Origin: Pirellulales bacterium
GTDB taxonomy: Bacteria; Planctomycetota; Planctomycetia; Pirellulales; JANQPP01
Assembly (NCBI GenBank): GCA_028289405.1
Contig: JANQPP010000135.1
Span: forward strand, 1 to 64,000
Reading direction: 5' to 3'
DNA length: 64,000 bases
Shown here: positions 54,723 through 64,000 of the stretch, piece after piece
How the letters are laid out: every line of letters begins with the position of its first letter
How positions within the stretch are numbered: position 1 is the first letter of the stretch
Notes under the pieces: generated by a model
The model's database searches: none
What the model saw: the letters and a program-made list of their open reading frames with translations, nothing else
What the model was told of the DNA's origin: nothing
Program-made: the position numbers and the translations under genes

Positions 54723-54754
54723 ACATTTTTTTCTGGCGTCGCCGACCACGAGTC

Positions 54755-55315
54755 ATGAAAATCATTGCCGGGCTCGGCAACCCAGGGAAAAAATATCGGG
54801 ATACGCGGCATAACGTCGGGTTTGACGTACTCGACCGAATGGTCGGGCGATTTGCACCGGGAGATGTGAAAAAGTCGCGATTCGAAGGTTTGACCGTCAC
54901 CTTCAACCTTCAGGGTGAGAACATCCTGCTGCTGTGGCCGTTAACCTTTATGAATCGCAGCGGTCGTAGCGTGGCCGCCGCCGTATCGTTTTATCGTATT
55001 GAGCCAGCAGATTTGATTGTCGTCTGTGACGAAATGAATCTCCCCTTGGGAAAGTTGCGCTTTCGTCGACGGGGTACAGCGGGGGGGCAAAAAGGAATGG
55101 CGAACGTGATTCAATGTTTGCGGACTGAGGAAATTAGTCGTTTGCGGATCGGAGTGGGGAAACCACACGAACACTTCGACCATTCCTCGTATCTGCTCAG
55201 TCGCTTCCCGGTCGAGGAACGACCTGAAGTCGATCTGGCCATCGACAAGGCCGCTCAGGCCCTGGAAGATTGGATTGAGTATGATACGGATTACTGCATG
55301 AATGCCTACAATTGA
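54755..55315 (+). CDS. pth: Peptidyl-tRNA hydrolase
   Basis: Releases tRNA from peptidyl-tRNA that has dropped off the ribosome. The 186-residue protein starts MKIIAGLGNPGKKYRDTRHN, with the catalytic His19 and Asn9 in place. Further motifs: PLTFMNRSGRSVAAA, VVCDEMNLPLGKLRFRRRGT and GGQKGMANVIQCL (conserved Asp and Asn/Lys region). The longer open frame upstream (from 54614) lies in the L25 coding region and is not used. Confidence 0.97.
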   Translation: MKIIAGLGNPGKKYRDTRHNVGFDVLDRMVGRFAPGDVKKSRFEGLTVTFNLQGENILLLWPLTFMNRSGRSVAAAVSFYRIEPADLIVVCDEMNLPLGKLRFRRRGTAGGQKGMANVIQCLRTEEISRLRIGVGKPHEHFDHSSYLLSRFPVEERPEVDLAIDKAAQALEDWIEYDTDYCMNAYN

Positions 55316-55462
55316 TGCCATAATTTGAGTTTAGGCGTTTCCCGCACGCCAATCGATGGTAAAATCGGGGGCACTTCTTTTCAGGCCGACGAGAACCTGA
55401 AGAGTCGGCGGGAAATTCAATGCGAAAAGGTCGATCAAAAAACTGTACGAGGAGTCCCTGTT

Positions 55463-55930
55463 TTGGCTGTTCACGTTTATGAAGGGATGTTCATCCTGGA
55501 TTCGGCTCGCTTCGGTCGAGAAGGTGGAAAACTGACCGAAAATCTGCAAAATATGGTCGAATCGCGGGGCGCGGAGATCCTGGTGAGCCGCCTCTGGGAG
55601 GAACGTCGATTAGCCTATCCCATCAACGGCCAGCGCAAGGGGACTTACTGGCTGATGTACGTGAAAATGGATGGCAATCATCTCGCGGACATCAACGTGG
55701 AGTGCGGACGAAACGACTGGATCTTGCGGGTCTTGTTCTTGAAAGTCGATCCACGGATCGCCGACACATTGGTCGAACATGCCCGCGCCGGGCATATTGT
55801 CCAATCGGCGGGAGAGGCTGGAGCCTCGGAAGAGTCAGAAAGCGAAAAAGAATCGAGCAAGCCGGCTGCCGATTCCTCGGAGGAAGAGGCAAAGTCTTCG
55901 GAAACCGTGGATCAAACGGCGGAAGTCTGA
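55463..55930 (+). CDS. rpsF: Small ribosomal subunit protein bS6
   Basis: A 155-residue S6 with a TTG start at 55463 preceded by GAGGAG and eight bases, an ideal ribosome site that fixes the start. The core is HVYEGMFILDSARF, then RLWEERRLAYPINGQRKGTY and NDWILRVLFLKVDP. The last 45 residues are acidic and Ser/Glu-rich, an extension beyond the usual S6. Upstream open frame is not part of the protein. First of the S6, SSB, L9, DnaB cluster. Confidence 0.95.
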   Translation: MAVHVYEGMFILDSARFGREGGKLTENLQNMVESRGAEILVSRLWEERRLAYPINGQRKGTYWLMYVKMDGNHLADINVECGRNDWILRVLFLKVDPRIADTLVEHARAGHIVQSAGEAGASEESESEKESSKPAADSSEEEAKSSETVDQTAEV

Positions 55931-56017
55931 TAGTAGATCGAGATGGGATTTTTGTCTCTCTCGAGGCATGAAGACCCAAGGTCACCACGGGCACCCTGTT
56001 CCAGGTAAGCGGCACGC

Positions 56018-56464
56018 ATGGCCAGTTATAATCGAGTCGTCTTGGTCGGCAACCTAACGCGCGACCCCGAGTTGCGGTACATCCCCAGTGGGACGGCGGT
56101 AACGGAGGTGGGTCTGGCGGTCAATGACCGCCGGAAGTCGTCCACTGGCGAATGGGTGGATGAAACAACCTTTGTGGATGTCACCTTGTGGGCCCGCCAA
56201 GCCGAAGTGGCCTGCCAGTACCTCTCCAAAGGCTCCAGCGTCCTCATCGAAGGGCGTTTGAAACTGGATACGTGGGAATCCAATGAAGGACAAAAACGCT
56301 CCAAGCTACGCGTCGTCGGAGAGCGGATGCAAATGCTAGGGGGGCGACAATCAGCGGCTACCGGCGCTCGAGGTGGACCCAGCGACGATGTTGCCGGTGG
56401 GGGTGGCTACGGCTCAGGCGGCCATGACGGTCCGGATATTCCGGAAGACGACATTCCATTTTAA
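56018..56464 (+). CDS. ssb: Single-stranded DNA-binding protein
   Basis: A 148-residue SSB. The OB fold starts [20 protein letters not shown] and contains [20 protein letters not shown] and [20 protein letters not shown]. The tail is Gly-rich and ends in EDDIPF, the tip that binds partner proteins. Placed between rpsF and rplI as expected. Confidence 0.97.
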   Translation: MASYNRVVLVGNLTRDPELRYIPSGTAVTEVGLAVNDRRKSSTGEWVDETTFVDVTLWARQAEVACQYLSKGSSVLIEGRLKLDTWESNEGQKRSKLRVVGERMQMLGGRQSAATGARGGPSDDVAGGGGYGSGGHDGPDIPEDDIPF

Positions 56465-56573
56465 TTTCGTCGGGCAGCTCTTGAGCACATATGACAAGCC
56501 GGATCACGGTATGCATCACAGTCTAACGTGACTTTCAAATCCTGCTGGAATTCCATTGCGGAAGAAATAAACC

Positions 56574-57116
56574 ATGACGAACGCAACGCAAAAACGTACC
56601 GACCGGAAAAGAACACGGCGCGTCAGAAGGCTTCCGAGCGGACCCAACGGGGGAATTGAACTCCTGTTGATCCAGTCCGTGGATGGGCTGGGGAAACAGG
56701 GCGAAGTCGTGGAGGTCAAACCTGGGTACGCCCGAAATTACTTGCTTCCCCAGGGGTTGGCCACGGTCGCGACCGACCATCACAAGCGGATGATCGAAAA
56801 GCATCGCGCTCGGCTCTTGGAGATTCACAAGAAGCGGTTGGCCAGTTTCCAAAGCTTGGCGGACAATATCTCGAAACAGAGCGTAACCATCGAGGCTAAC
56901 GCCAACGACGAAGGTCATCTTTATGGCTCCGTGGGCGCCACGGAAATTGCCAATGCCCTCAAAGCCTTGGAATTCACCGTCACACCGGATCAAGTCCGCC
57001 TCCAAGGGCCCTTGAAAGAACTCGGCCTTTATACCGTGCAGATCCACTTGGCGGCCGAGGTCGAGGCCGATCTGAAGGTATGGGTCGTGCCCACGGCGAG
57101 CCAGGAAGACGCGTAA
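56574..57116 (+). CDS. rplI: Large ribosomal subunit protein bL9, N-terminally extended
   Basis: A 180-residue L9 with an added basic N-terminus of about 27 residues (KRTDRKRTRRVRRLPSGPNG) before the usual start. The L9 core reads VDGLGKQGEVVEVKPGYARN, followed by the central helix and C-terminal domain (VTIEANANDEGHLYGSVGAT). The gene lies directly behind ssb with no rpsR between, which is unusual. The start ATG at 56574 keeps the extension; starts inside it are not obvious. Confidence 0.95.
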   Translation: MTNATQKRTDRKRTRRVRRLPSGPNGGIELLLIQSVDGLGKQGEVVEVKPGYARNYLLPQGLATVATDHHKRMIEKHRARLLEIHKKRLASFQSLADNISKQSVTIEANANDEGHLYGSVGATEIANALKALEFTVTPDQVRLQGPLKELGLYTVQIHLAAEVEADLKVWVVPTASQEDA

Positions 57117-57279
57117 ATCCCTTCGAAGCCCCAGCGTCCGACCGCCCGTTGTTGGACGTTGCTCGGCGGTCAGTTGCAGCCGTCTTCAGCACAGGCCAGA
57201 TACGCCCGACACGAAATGCTCGCGCCGAGGCGTCTGCGAATCGGGATGAGATCAAATTCAACAACGCGAAAGGTCTCGG

Positions 57280-58701
57280 ATGGCAACCGCGCGGTCGAAT
57301 CGGTCAAACACCTCGTTGAACGGCGGCACCTCCGAAATTTATGACCGCCACCCACCTTGCGATAAGGAGGCGGAGCGGGGTGTCCTCGGTAGCCTGTTGC
57401 TGGATTCCGCGGTTTGCGATGAAGTCGTATTGGTGATCCGGCCTGACGACTTCTATGACCAGGCCCACCAGCATCTGTTCGAGCAAATGGTCGCCATCCA
57501 CGAAGACGGTCAAAAGATCGATCCCACTTTGCTCGTGGACCGCCTGAAGTCGGCTGGGCAGTTCGAAGTCACGGGCGGCTTGGCGTACTTGGCGGAGCTA
57601 TGCAACTGCGTCCCCACTCCGGCTAATGCCAAATATTATGCCGATATCGTCAGAGCTAAATCGATCTTGCGCTCGCTAATCCGGGCCGGGACGGACATCG
57701 TGAGAATGTCCTACGAACAGGAGATGGGCTGCGACCAACTTCTGTCCAACGCGGAACAGCGGATTTTTTCCATCCTGGAACAAAGGGGCATCGGCGAACA
57801 AAGCGCGATTCGAGATCTGCTGGCGGAGGCCATGGCGGACATCGATGCCCGCATGACGGGGGAAGCCACGAACGCCGGCCTGGAGACGGGATTTACCGAC
57901 TTGGACAGCCTGACCGGTGGCTTGCACGAATCGGAACTAATCATTCTGGCCGCCCGGCCAAGTATGGGCAAAACGGCGCTGGCCATGAATATCGCCGAAA
58001 ATGTCACGGTCACCATGGGAGCCCCAGCTTTATTCGTCAGTCTCGAAATGTCGAAGCTGGAACTGGCCCATCGGCTGCTCTGCTCCCATGCCCACGTGGA
58101 TAGCAAACGCCTCCGTAATGGCACGATTGGCAACGACGAACGCCGTAAGATCTTTCATTCCGCCGCCGAATTGAGTTCCGTGCCGCTGGTGGTGGATGAT
58201 ACCCCCAGCCGGACCGTTTCTGAAATCGCCGCCGTCGCTCGACGGCTGAAAAGGAAGTCGGGCTTGGGCCTGATCGTGATCGACTATCTGCAACTGATCG
58301 AACCGGACAGTTCCTCGGATCCCCGGCAAGAACAGGTGGCCCGCATTGCGCGGCGGCTCAAACGCCTGGCCAGGGAATTGGAAGTGCCCGTGATGTGTTT
58401 GGCCCAGTTGAACCGTCAAGCGGAAGCGTCCCGAGACAACCGCCCGAGGTTAAGCCATCTCCGCGAATCGGGAGCCATCGAACAGGATGCGGACGTGGTC
58501 ATGTTCGTGCATCGCGAGGAATACTACGCCACCACGCCGGAAGAAAAAGAACAACATGCCGGTCGCGCGGAGATCATTGTGTCCAAGCAGCGTAACGGCC
58601 CGATCGGCGACGTAGCCCTGACCTTCCTCCACCAATTCACGCGGTTCGAGAACGCGGCCCGCCCGCAATACGAGGAATTCGGCGAAGTTCCGTTTACTTG
58701 A
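57280..58701 (+). CDS. dnaB: Replicative DNA helicase DnaB
   Basis: The hexameric helicase of the replication fork, 473 residues. The N-terminal domain begins at PPCDKEAERGVLGSLLLDSA; the RecA-like core has Walker A ARPSMGKTAL (about 225), Walker B GLGLIVIDYLQLIEP, and the arginine finger region AQLNRQAEASRDNRPRLSHL with REYYATTP-like loops. No intein was found in the motifs. Final gene of the cluster; the next gene on the other strand is a prolyl isomerase. Confidence 0.97.
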   Translation: MATARSNRSNTSLNGGTSEIYDRHPPCDKEAERGVLGSLLLDSAVCDEVVLVIRPDDFYDQAHQHLFEQMVAIHEDGQKIDPTLLVDRLKSAGQFEVTGGLAYLAELCNCVPTPANAKYYADIVRAKSILRSLIRAGTDIVRMSYEQEMGCDQLLSNAEQRIFSILEQRGIGEQSAIRDLLAEAMADIDARMTGEATNAGLETGFTDLDSLTGGLHESELIILAARPSMGKTALAMNIAENVTVTMGAPALFVSLEMSKLELAHRLLCSHAHVDSKRLRNGTIGNDERRKIFHSAAELSSVPLVVDDTPSRTVSEIAAVARRLKRKSGLGLIVIDYLQLIEPDSSSDPRQEQVARIARRLKRLARELEVPVMCLAQLNRQAEASRDNRPRLSHLRESGAIEQDADVVMFVHREEYYATTPEEKEQHAGRAEIIVSKQRNGPIGDVALTFLHQFTRFENAARPQYEEFGEVPFT

Positions 58702-58768
58702 ACCTGCGTGGTCAAGACGCCAAGGTAACCCCAGGGAGGTCGGTGGCGCGCACGTTGGCATCTCGCCG

Positions 58769-60160
58769 TCAACGCGGACGGTTGGCCAGCGCGTCGGAGG
58801 GAGCTTCTTCCGCCGTGTCGAGGGCTGCGTCATAGATGGTCCACACGGGAAACTGTTTTCGCAGACTGGCGAAATATTCCACTTCTTGTTCTTTTCGCCG
58901 CTCATCTTCGAGTGTCTTCCGGATTTCCGGCTGCACTTCCTCGAATGGCTTCCGACCCGCCCATTGCCGTTCCAACACGCGAATAATTTGGAATGTATCG
59001 CCGTCTTCCAGAATGGGACTGAGTTGACCGACGGGCAGACCAAACAGGGCTTGGTCGAGTACGCCGGAGACCAGGCTTCCTTTGGTGGTCCAGTCCCGCT
59101 GGCCACCTTCCTTGGCGGTGTATCCTTCGGAGTGCTGCCGGGCCACTTCCGCGAAGGGCGCGCCTTGTTGCAATTGCCGTCCGAGAAGTGCCAAGCGCTG
59201 ATAAGCCGCTTCCTTCGAGGAGTGATTCTTGACCTGGACCACGATCTGTTCCCAACGGGCGCGGCTGGGAAAAGAATAGTCGTCGAGATGGTCCTGGTAG
59301 TACTGCTGCATTTCCAGCGGCGTGATTTCCACTTCGCCGCGGGAAGATTCCCTGGCCCATTGGATGGCGAGCGCCCTTTCAATGAAGGCTTTCTTTCGGC
59401 GTTCCAGCGAGGAACCTTCTTGGCGGAGAATACGGTCAAGTTCAATCCGAGTCTTCGCCTCGGCGACTTCCATCAACCGGGGGAGTTCCCGTTCCTGGAA
59501 AGCGGCCGCTAATTCCTTTTCGACATCCGGAAAACTCTCCGCGGGAATGTTCTCTCGCGCGTCCGCGTAGACGAGTTTCGTCTGGATCAATTGTTCGAGG
59601 ACTTGCTTCATCCAGTTGGCGCGGAGCTTCGCGACGTCCTCTTCGGAGACTTCCGATCCATACTGTTCGCGGATTTTCTGAAGTTGCTCCTCGACGCGGC
59701 GAATCAGCGGCAACGCTTCTCCCGCCAGGATGATTTCCGGACCGACTCGGGCAATGATCTGGGCACCTTCCAGTGGCTGAGGAACCACCGTTCGGATGTC
59801 CCAGCCGGGCCTCACTTGGTCAGCGAAGGATGTAGTGTTTGGCACGATTGGGCTGACGGCTGCCGTGAGTGGAGCTTGATTGACCACTGGAGGCGCGAAA
59901 ATCGTGCCTGGCGATGTCTGACCGGAGGCGAAGCTAGCCGGTGGCGCCGCCGGCGGAAAGGCGGGCAGGGCGACCGGAGACGGACCGTTTGGATATTGCA
60001 GTGGAGGTTGTCCAAAGCCGGACGTGGCTGCCAGCAAACCGATGAGACCCCACACCACTCCCCACACGGGAAAACTAATGGAGATGATGCGATAAGGAGG
60101 TTTTCGCGGTTTCCTGCCCACGTTTCGTTCCATGTGCGATGCCATTTTTAAGAAAGCCAT
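58769..60160 (-). CDS. Parvulin-type peptidyl-prolyl isomerase (SurA/PrsA-like)
   Basis: A 463-residue exported folding factor. A cytoplasmic basic start and a hydrophobic segment (about 26-48, ISFPVWGVVWGLIGLLAA) precede a Pro/Ala-rich region, then a helical SurA-like core (VEEQLQKIREQYGSEVSEED). The parvulin domain lies about 290-390 (VQVKNHSSKEAAYQRLALLG, then GGQRDWTTKGSLVSGVLDQA). Three Met starts (60160, 60145, 60133) are possible. It would aid folding of envelope proteins. Follows mfd by 114 bases on the same strand. Confidence 0.9.
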   Translation of the reverse strand: MAFLKMASHMERNVGRKPRKPPYRIISISFPVWGVVWGLIGLLAATSGFGQPPLQYPNGPSPVALPAFPPAAPPASFASGQTSPGTIFAPPVVNQAPLTAAVSPIVPNTTSFADQVRPGWDIRTVVPQPLEGAQIIARVGPEIILAGEALPLIRRVEEQLQKIREQYGSEVSEEDVAKLRANWMKQVLEQLIQTKLVYADARENIPAESFPDVEKELAAAFQERELPRLMEVAEAKTRIELDRILRQEGSSLERRKKAFIERALAIQWARESSRGEVEITPLEMQQYYQDHLDDYSFPSRARWEQIVVQVKNHSSKEAAYQRLALLGRQLQQGAPFAEVARQHSEGYTAKEGGQRDWTTKGSLVSGVLDQALFGLPVGQLSPILEDGDTFQIIRVLERQWAGRKPFEEVQPEIRKTLEDERRKEQEVEYFASLRKQFPVWTIYDAALDTAEEAPSDALANRPR

Positions 60161-60274
60161 GGCCTCACCGCCTGGCTCCCTTGACGCTTGCGGCGTGCCA
60201 CTTGCCTGTGAAATCTTTGCCCCGATCCGTGGACGGCTGGTTTGGAAAACCAGTGACGCGGCGGGATCTTAGTG

Positions 60275-63200
60275 TCAAGCGGGAGGTTTCCGCAACAGCG
60301 AAATGGCCAATTCCAGCAGGCCATCCCCCTGATCTTCGCCGTCATTCAGGGGAACATACGCATGAGAAGTGTCCACGATCCGCACCGTCCGGTCGGATTT
60401 GCCGGCAAGTTCACGAATCAAATCCGCGCGACGGTACCGCAACACCAAAAATTCATCTTCCCGGTAGATGCTCGAAATTTTCCAAGCATTCGCCAGAATT
60501 CGGGCCTCCGCGAAACGCAGCATGCGGAGGACGGGATCTGGCGGCGTGCCGAAACGGTCCCGCAGCTCCTCAACAAACTCTTCAAGCCGAGGCTGCGACG
60601 CAAGCCGCTCCAATCTTCGATAAAGCTCGATTTTTTGCCGCGCGTCCGGCACGTACGAACGGGGGAAATATGCTTTTCCTGGAAGATGCAAATGCACGTG
60701 GATCGTTTCTTCCGGCGGCAAGTTTCTTAACCGGCGGACCGCTTGCTCCAGCAACTCGCAGTACAACTCATAACCCACGGTGGCAATATGGCCGCTCTGC
60801 TCGGTTCCCAGGATGTTTCCCGCCCCGCGAATTTCCAAGTCCCGCATGGCGATGGCGAAACCCGCGCCCAGTTGGCTAAATTCCTCAATGGCCCGCAGCC
60901 GCTTTTCGGCCACGGTCGAAAGCTGGCGGTGTGGTTCGAGCAGTAGATAGCAATACCCTCGGTGCTTGTACCGTCCCACGCGGCCCCGCAGTTGGTGCAG
61001 GTCGGCCAGCCCGTAGCGATGGCATTCGTTGATGAAGATGGTGTTGGCCTGAGGGATGTCGAGCCCGTTTTCAATGATCGTCGTGGCGAGCAGCACGTCG
61101 AATTTGTGCTGGACCAAGTCGAGCATCACGCTTTCCAGTTCCCCTGCCGCCATTTGGCCGTGCGCGATGCGAATCTCGGCTTCGGGCACGATCTGGCGGA
61201 GGGCATGTGCCACGTTTTCAATGTCGTGTACCCGGTTATGCACGAAATAGGCTTGCCCGTTGCGATTCAATTCCCGGAGCAGGGCATGCCGAATCAACTC
61301 CGGCTGGTACCGGGTCACCTTTGTTTCCACGGGCACGCGTTCTTCCGGTGGGGTTTCCAGATTGGAAATGTCGCGGACGCCCAATAGGGACAAGTGCAGT
61401 GTCCGTGGAATCGGCGTGGCGGTCATGGTGAGCACGTCGACCGTGGTGCGAATCGCTTTCAGCCGCTCCTTGATCTCGACACCAAACCTCTGTTCCTCGT
61501 CGATGACCAGCAATCCCAGATTGCGGAATCGGATATCCGGTTGGGCCAACCGGTGCGTGCCAATCACCACGTCGATTTCCCCACTGGCCAGGCCCTCCAA
61601 TATTCGTCGTTCTTCCCGCGCGCTGCACAGCCGGCTCAAAGTGGCGATGGAAAAAGGAAACTCCGCCATGCGCTGGCTGAACGTACGCCGATGCTGCTCG
61701 GCCAAGACCGTCGTGGGGACCATCACGGAGACTTGATAACCGGCATCCACCGCCTTGAATGCGGCTCGCATCGCAACCTCGGTTTTTCCGTAGCCCACGT
61801 CGCCACAGAGCAAGCGGTCCATGGGACGAGGCTGCACCATGTCGTGCTTGATTGCCCGCAAGGCCGCGAGCTGGTCGGGGGTTTCCCGGTACGGAAAAGA
61901 TGCCTCGAATTCCCGCATCCACTCGGAATCCTCGGGAAATTCAATGCCAGGCCGCGACGCACGACGGGCCTGAACCTCCAGCAGATCCGCCGCTAGATCG
62001 GTTACGGAACGTTGGGCCGCCAGCTTTTGCCGAAACCACGATTTGCCGCCGATCTTGGCCAGGCTGGGGCGAGATTTGGCGCCGCCCACGTATTTCTGCA
62101 CCAGCCCAATCTTGGAGGCGGGCACGAAGATCCTTGTCCCCCCGTGGAATTCCAGCTCCAGATGCTCTTCTTCGTGATCCGCCTTGGCCAGCAGTTTGAT
62201 GCCATGGAACCGCCCGATTCCATGGCTCAAGTGGACGATCAAATCTTTCGGACGCAGATCCAAGAAACTGTCGATCGCCCTGCCAGGCTGCCGCGCCGCG
62301 CGGCGGACACGCTCTTGGGTATGAAACAGTTGATTGCTCGTGAGCAACACCGCCCGGGAAGGGAGAAAACGGAAGCCTTCCCGCAGACTGCCCAGCGGAA
62401 GTTGCAATCGTCCCTCTTGGGCGACAACTGTTTCCCCCAGCATTTCGGCCACGCGCTGACGCTCCGCTTCATTTTGGCAGAGCAAAAAGATCTCTTCGCC
62501 CTGGTCGGCTGCATCAAGTTCTTCCGCGGCCGTTTGTGGATGCAGGCGGAAGCGTTCCACCGATTCTATAGGCAGTTGGCAATGAAATTCTCCGGAGCCG
62601 CCCGCGAGGCCCGTTAGAGAGACGGACGGCCTTTGGGCCACGTGCCGCCAGATTTCTTCCAACGAAAACAGGCGATCGCCGTTGTCGGAGCCATGCAGGA
62701 ATTGCCGAGCGGCTTCCTCCAAGCGAGGGGGATCCAAGAGTACGCAGCGGGCGTCTTGCGGAACGTAGTCGAAGAAGTGCGCACGACGAGTATCCGCCGG
62801 CGGTAAATTCCCCAAAACCGCATGGTCACGCGTCTCCAAGCTCCGCTGCGTTCCCACATCGAAATGGCGGAGCGATTCCACTTGATCGCCAAAAAATTCG
62901 ACACGTAGCGGATGCGTGTCGCCGGGAACGAAGATATCCAGAATGCCGCCCCGCAGGGCGAACTCCGAGGGAAGTTCCACGGCGGTGGTCCGATGAAAGC
63001 CGTGCTCCGTGAGCCATACGAGGAGCTCTTCCAGGTCAAGTTCATCTCCCACCGAAATCGTTCGTTGGAAGGAAGCCAAAACCTCGGGCGGGGGAACCGG
63101 CTGCAACAAGCTGGCGATGGAGGTCACGACCGTGCGGGGGGGAGCGTTTCCTCGCAATGTTTCCAAACAGCGCAACCGTTCGCTGAAAATCTCGTCGGGC

Positions 63201-63535
63201 AACATGTCACCGGAGACGTCGGCTTCCCACGCGGGGAAGCGGCGGCTGGGCAGCGGCGAGAAGAAACGCAGGTCGTCGCCGAGATCATCCAATGCATCGT
63301 TGCTGGCGGTGACCACGACCAACATCTCTGAGGAGCATTGCTCCAGACCGGCGACGACTAGGGCTTGCGCGGAGCCCCACACGCCGTCGATCGTGGCCTC
63401 CCGACCTTCGTCCAAGGCGGTGCACGTACCCTGAAAATCGGGCCAGCCGACAAGGTCTCCCAACAGCCGCGCGGCCACGTCCGGGGCAGTTTGAAGCGGA
63501 TTTTCCCGAGTTTTGGCGGAAGTTAGCCGTGCCAT
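60275..63535 (-). CDS. mfd: Transcription-repair coupling factor Mfd
   Basis: Removes stalled RNA polymerase and recruits UvrABC. The protein of about 1086 residues has the UvrB-like N-terminal module, the RNA-polymerase-interaction region (DLIVHLSHGIGRFHGIKLLA), the translocase motifs LLCGDVGYGKTEVAMRAAFK, the DEEQ box of VIDEEQRFGVEIKERLK, and TRG/helicase motif VI (HQLRGRVGRYKHRGYCYLLL). The C-terminal domain 7 is present. Starts at ATG 63535 or a TTG four codons earlier at 63547. Upstream of the isomerase gene. Confidence 0.97.
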   Translation of the reverse strand: MARLTSAKTRENPLQTAPDVAARLLGDLVGWPDFQGTCTALDEGREATIDGVWGSAQALVVAGLEQCSSEMLVVVTASNDALDDLGDDLRFFSPLPSRRFPAWEADVSGDMLPDEIFSERLRCLETLRGNAPPRTVVTSIASLLQPVPPPEVLASFQRTISVGDELDLEELLVWLTEHGFHRTTAVELPSEFALRGGILDIFVPGDTHPLRVEFFGDQVESLRHFDVGTQRSLETRDHAVLGNLPPADTRRAHFFDYVPQDARCVLLDPPRLEEAARQFLHGSDNGDRLFSLEEIWRHVAQRPSVSLTGLAGGSGEFHCQLPIESVERFRLHPQTAAEELDAADQGEEIFLLCQNEAERQRVAEMLGETVVAQEGRLQLPLGSLREGFRFLPSRAVLLTSNQLFHTQERVRRAARQPGRAIDSFLDLRPKDLIVHLSHGIGRFHGIKLLAKADHEEEHLELEFHGGTRIFVPASKIGLVQKYVGGAKSRPSLAKIGGKSWFRQKLAAQRSVTDLAADLLEVQARRASRPGIEFPEDSEWMREFEASFPYRETPDQLAALRAIKHDMVQPRPMDRLLCGDVGYGKTEVAMRAAFKAVDAGYQVSVMVPTTVLAEQHRRTFSQRMAEFPFSIATLSRLCSAREERRILEGLASGEIDVVIGTHRLAQPDIRFRNLGLLVIDEEQRFGVEIKERLKAIRTTVDVLTMTATPIPRTLHLSLLGVRDISNLETPPEERVPVETKVTRYQPELIRHALLRELNRNGQAYFVHNRVHDIENVAHALRQIVPEAEIRIAHGQMAAGELESVMLDLVQHKFDVLLATTIIENGLDIPQANTIFINECHRYGLADLHQLRGRVGRYKHRGYCYLLLEPHRQLSTVAEKRLRAIEEFSQLGAGFAIAMRDLEIRGAGNILGTEQSGHIATVGYELYCELLEQAVRRLRNLPPEETIHVHLHLPGKAYFPRSYVPDARQKIELYRRLERLASQPRLEEFVEELRDRFGTPPDPVLRMLRFAEARILANAWKISSIYREDEFLVLRYRRADLIRELAGKSDRTVRIVDTSHAYVPLNDGEDQGDGLLELAISLLRKPPA

Positions 63536-63727
63536 TTCCAGAGCCAATGATCCTTTCCGCGAAAACCGTGGTGGCCGCGCTGCCCTCGCGGACTGATATA
63601 CAATAGAGTGGTGCGATCCTCGCCGCCAAGGCCGTTCGCCAAGGTGTGGGCACCTATTTTGGAGAGAAGGAATCCTCGGGCTTCAGCTCACGGGGGAATT
63701 GGCAAAAATTGCCTTCCGGATATCCGT

Positions 63728-64000
63728 ATGAAAATCACGTCTCTGCCCCAGTACTATCGCCATGCGAACCGTTGGAGGCGCATTCTCTCCGTATTGAGCA
63801 AATATGGCTTGGCGGATTGGATCAGCCGCTTCGACTTGGATTTCGCCAAGGGGATTTTCAAGGATCGGGACGGGGAGTTTCTCTCCAAACACACACGCGA
63901 AGCTCGCATCCGCTTGACGATGTCGGAACTTGGCCCCGCATTCATCAAACTTGGCCAAATCCTGAGCACGCGCGCCGATTTGGTTGGTCCAGAACTGGCG
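63728..64000 (+). CDS. ABC1/AarF/UbiB-family protein kinase-like (partial)
   Basis: The ATG at 63728 opens a frame to the window edge, 91 residues so far. The final part (ARIRLTMSELGPAFIKLGQI, then LSTRADLVGPELA) is the KxGQ-containing signature of the ABC1/UbiB kinase-like family, which acts in quinone synthesis or lipid handling. The ATP-binding and catalytic parts lie past base 64000. Divergent from mfd. Confidence 0.9.
   Translation, partial: MKITSLPQYYRHANRWRRILSVLSKYGLADWISRFDLDFAKGIFKDRDGEFLSKHTREARIRLTMSELGPAFIKLGQILSTRADLVGPELA

Overview
The window reads as a chromosomal segment of a planctomycete, most likely of the order Pirellulales. The grounds are lineage-typical gene families (DUF1549/DUF1553 cytochrome-like proteins, a WD40 protein with a heme-type CxxCH motif, a DUF1080 protein, a DUF1571 protein, and a DUF1559 pseudopilin-like module inside an anti-sigma factor), moderate-to-high GC, many short same-strand runs with large gaps, and frequent GTG/TTG starts. 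No rRNA, tRNA, CRISPR array, prophage or intact insertion sequence was seen. Genus and species cannot be fixed from the sequence alone.

Layout. 1-3574 (minus): homoserine dehydrogenase, a phosphoglycerate-mutase-like probable homoserine kinase and a truncated aspartate kinase, an aspartate-to-threonine operon. 4257-10591 (plus): a STAS protein overlapping a GspE/PilB-like ATPase, then an ABC ATPase, an ABC-2 permease and a repeat-type membrane protein. 10619-15329: an MBL-fold hydrolase, a DUF1571 lipid-carrier-like protein, two tandem RlaP/YcgL-type nucleotidyltransferases, a small acidic protein and an orphan BlaI-type repressor. 15810-19772 (minus): a pyruvate/indolepyruvate decarboxylase-like enzyme, a small membrane protein, and an ECF sigma factor overlapping an anti-sigma factor whose C-terminal part resembles a DUF1559 pseudopilin. 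19773-20519 is a 750-base gap with a 13-codon ORF behind a strong Shine-Dalgarno, a perfect palindrome and IS-end-like repeats. 20520-29190 is housekeeping: hflX, rsgA, an FHA protein, a YhcC-type radical SAM protein, a Cys-rich mini-membrane protein, a PH-domain protein, and a minus-strand run fabZ-like, rhomboid, trmB, proB.

29439-42350 (plus): rnc, then a large exported set made of an 829-residue DUF1549/DUF1553 protein, a 1031-residue pre-peptidase-domain protein with a long coiled coil, a 908-residue cytochrome/WD40 protein with a coiled coil inserted between propeller repeats, and a DUF1080 protein; then a glutaredoxin-like protein, a DUF2064 glycosyltransferase and a Na+/H+ antiporter. 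42425-49564: ychF, a BFD-like ferredoxin, an M20 peptidase, a nucleoside deoxyribosyltransferase-like protein overlapping larC, a small coiled-coil membrane protein overlapping bioB, and an anchored protein of unknown function.

50032-58701 (plus): gmd, a GNAT acetyltransferase, a divergent dnaA-like gene, then rplY, pth, rpsF, ssb, rplI and dnaB. This is the classic S6/SSB/L9/DnaB cluster, but rpsR (S18) is absent from its usual place. 58769-63535 (minus): a parvulin-type prolyl isomerase behind mfd. The window ends inside an ABC1/UbiB-type kinase gene. The most distinctive segments are the coiled-coil cytochrome/WD40/PPC set, the anti-sigma/pseudopilin chimera, the tandem RlaP nucleotidyltransferases, and the dnaA-like gene with altered Walker B and DNA-binding signature.
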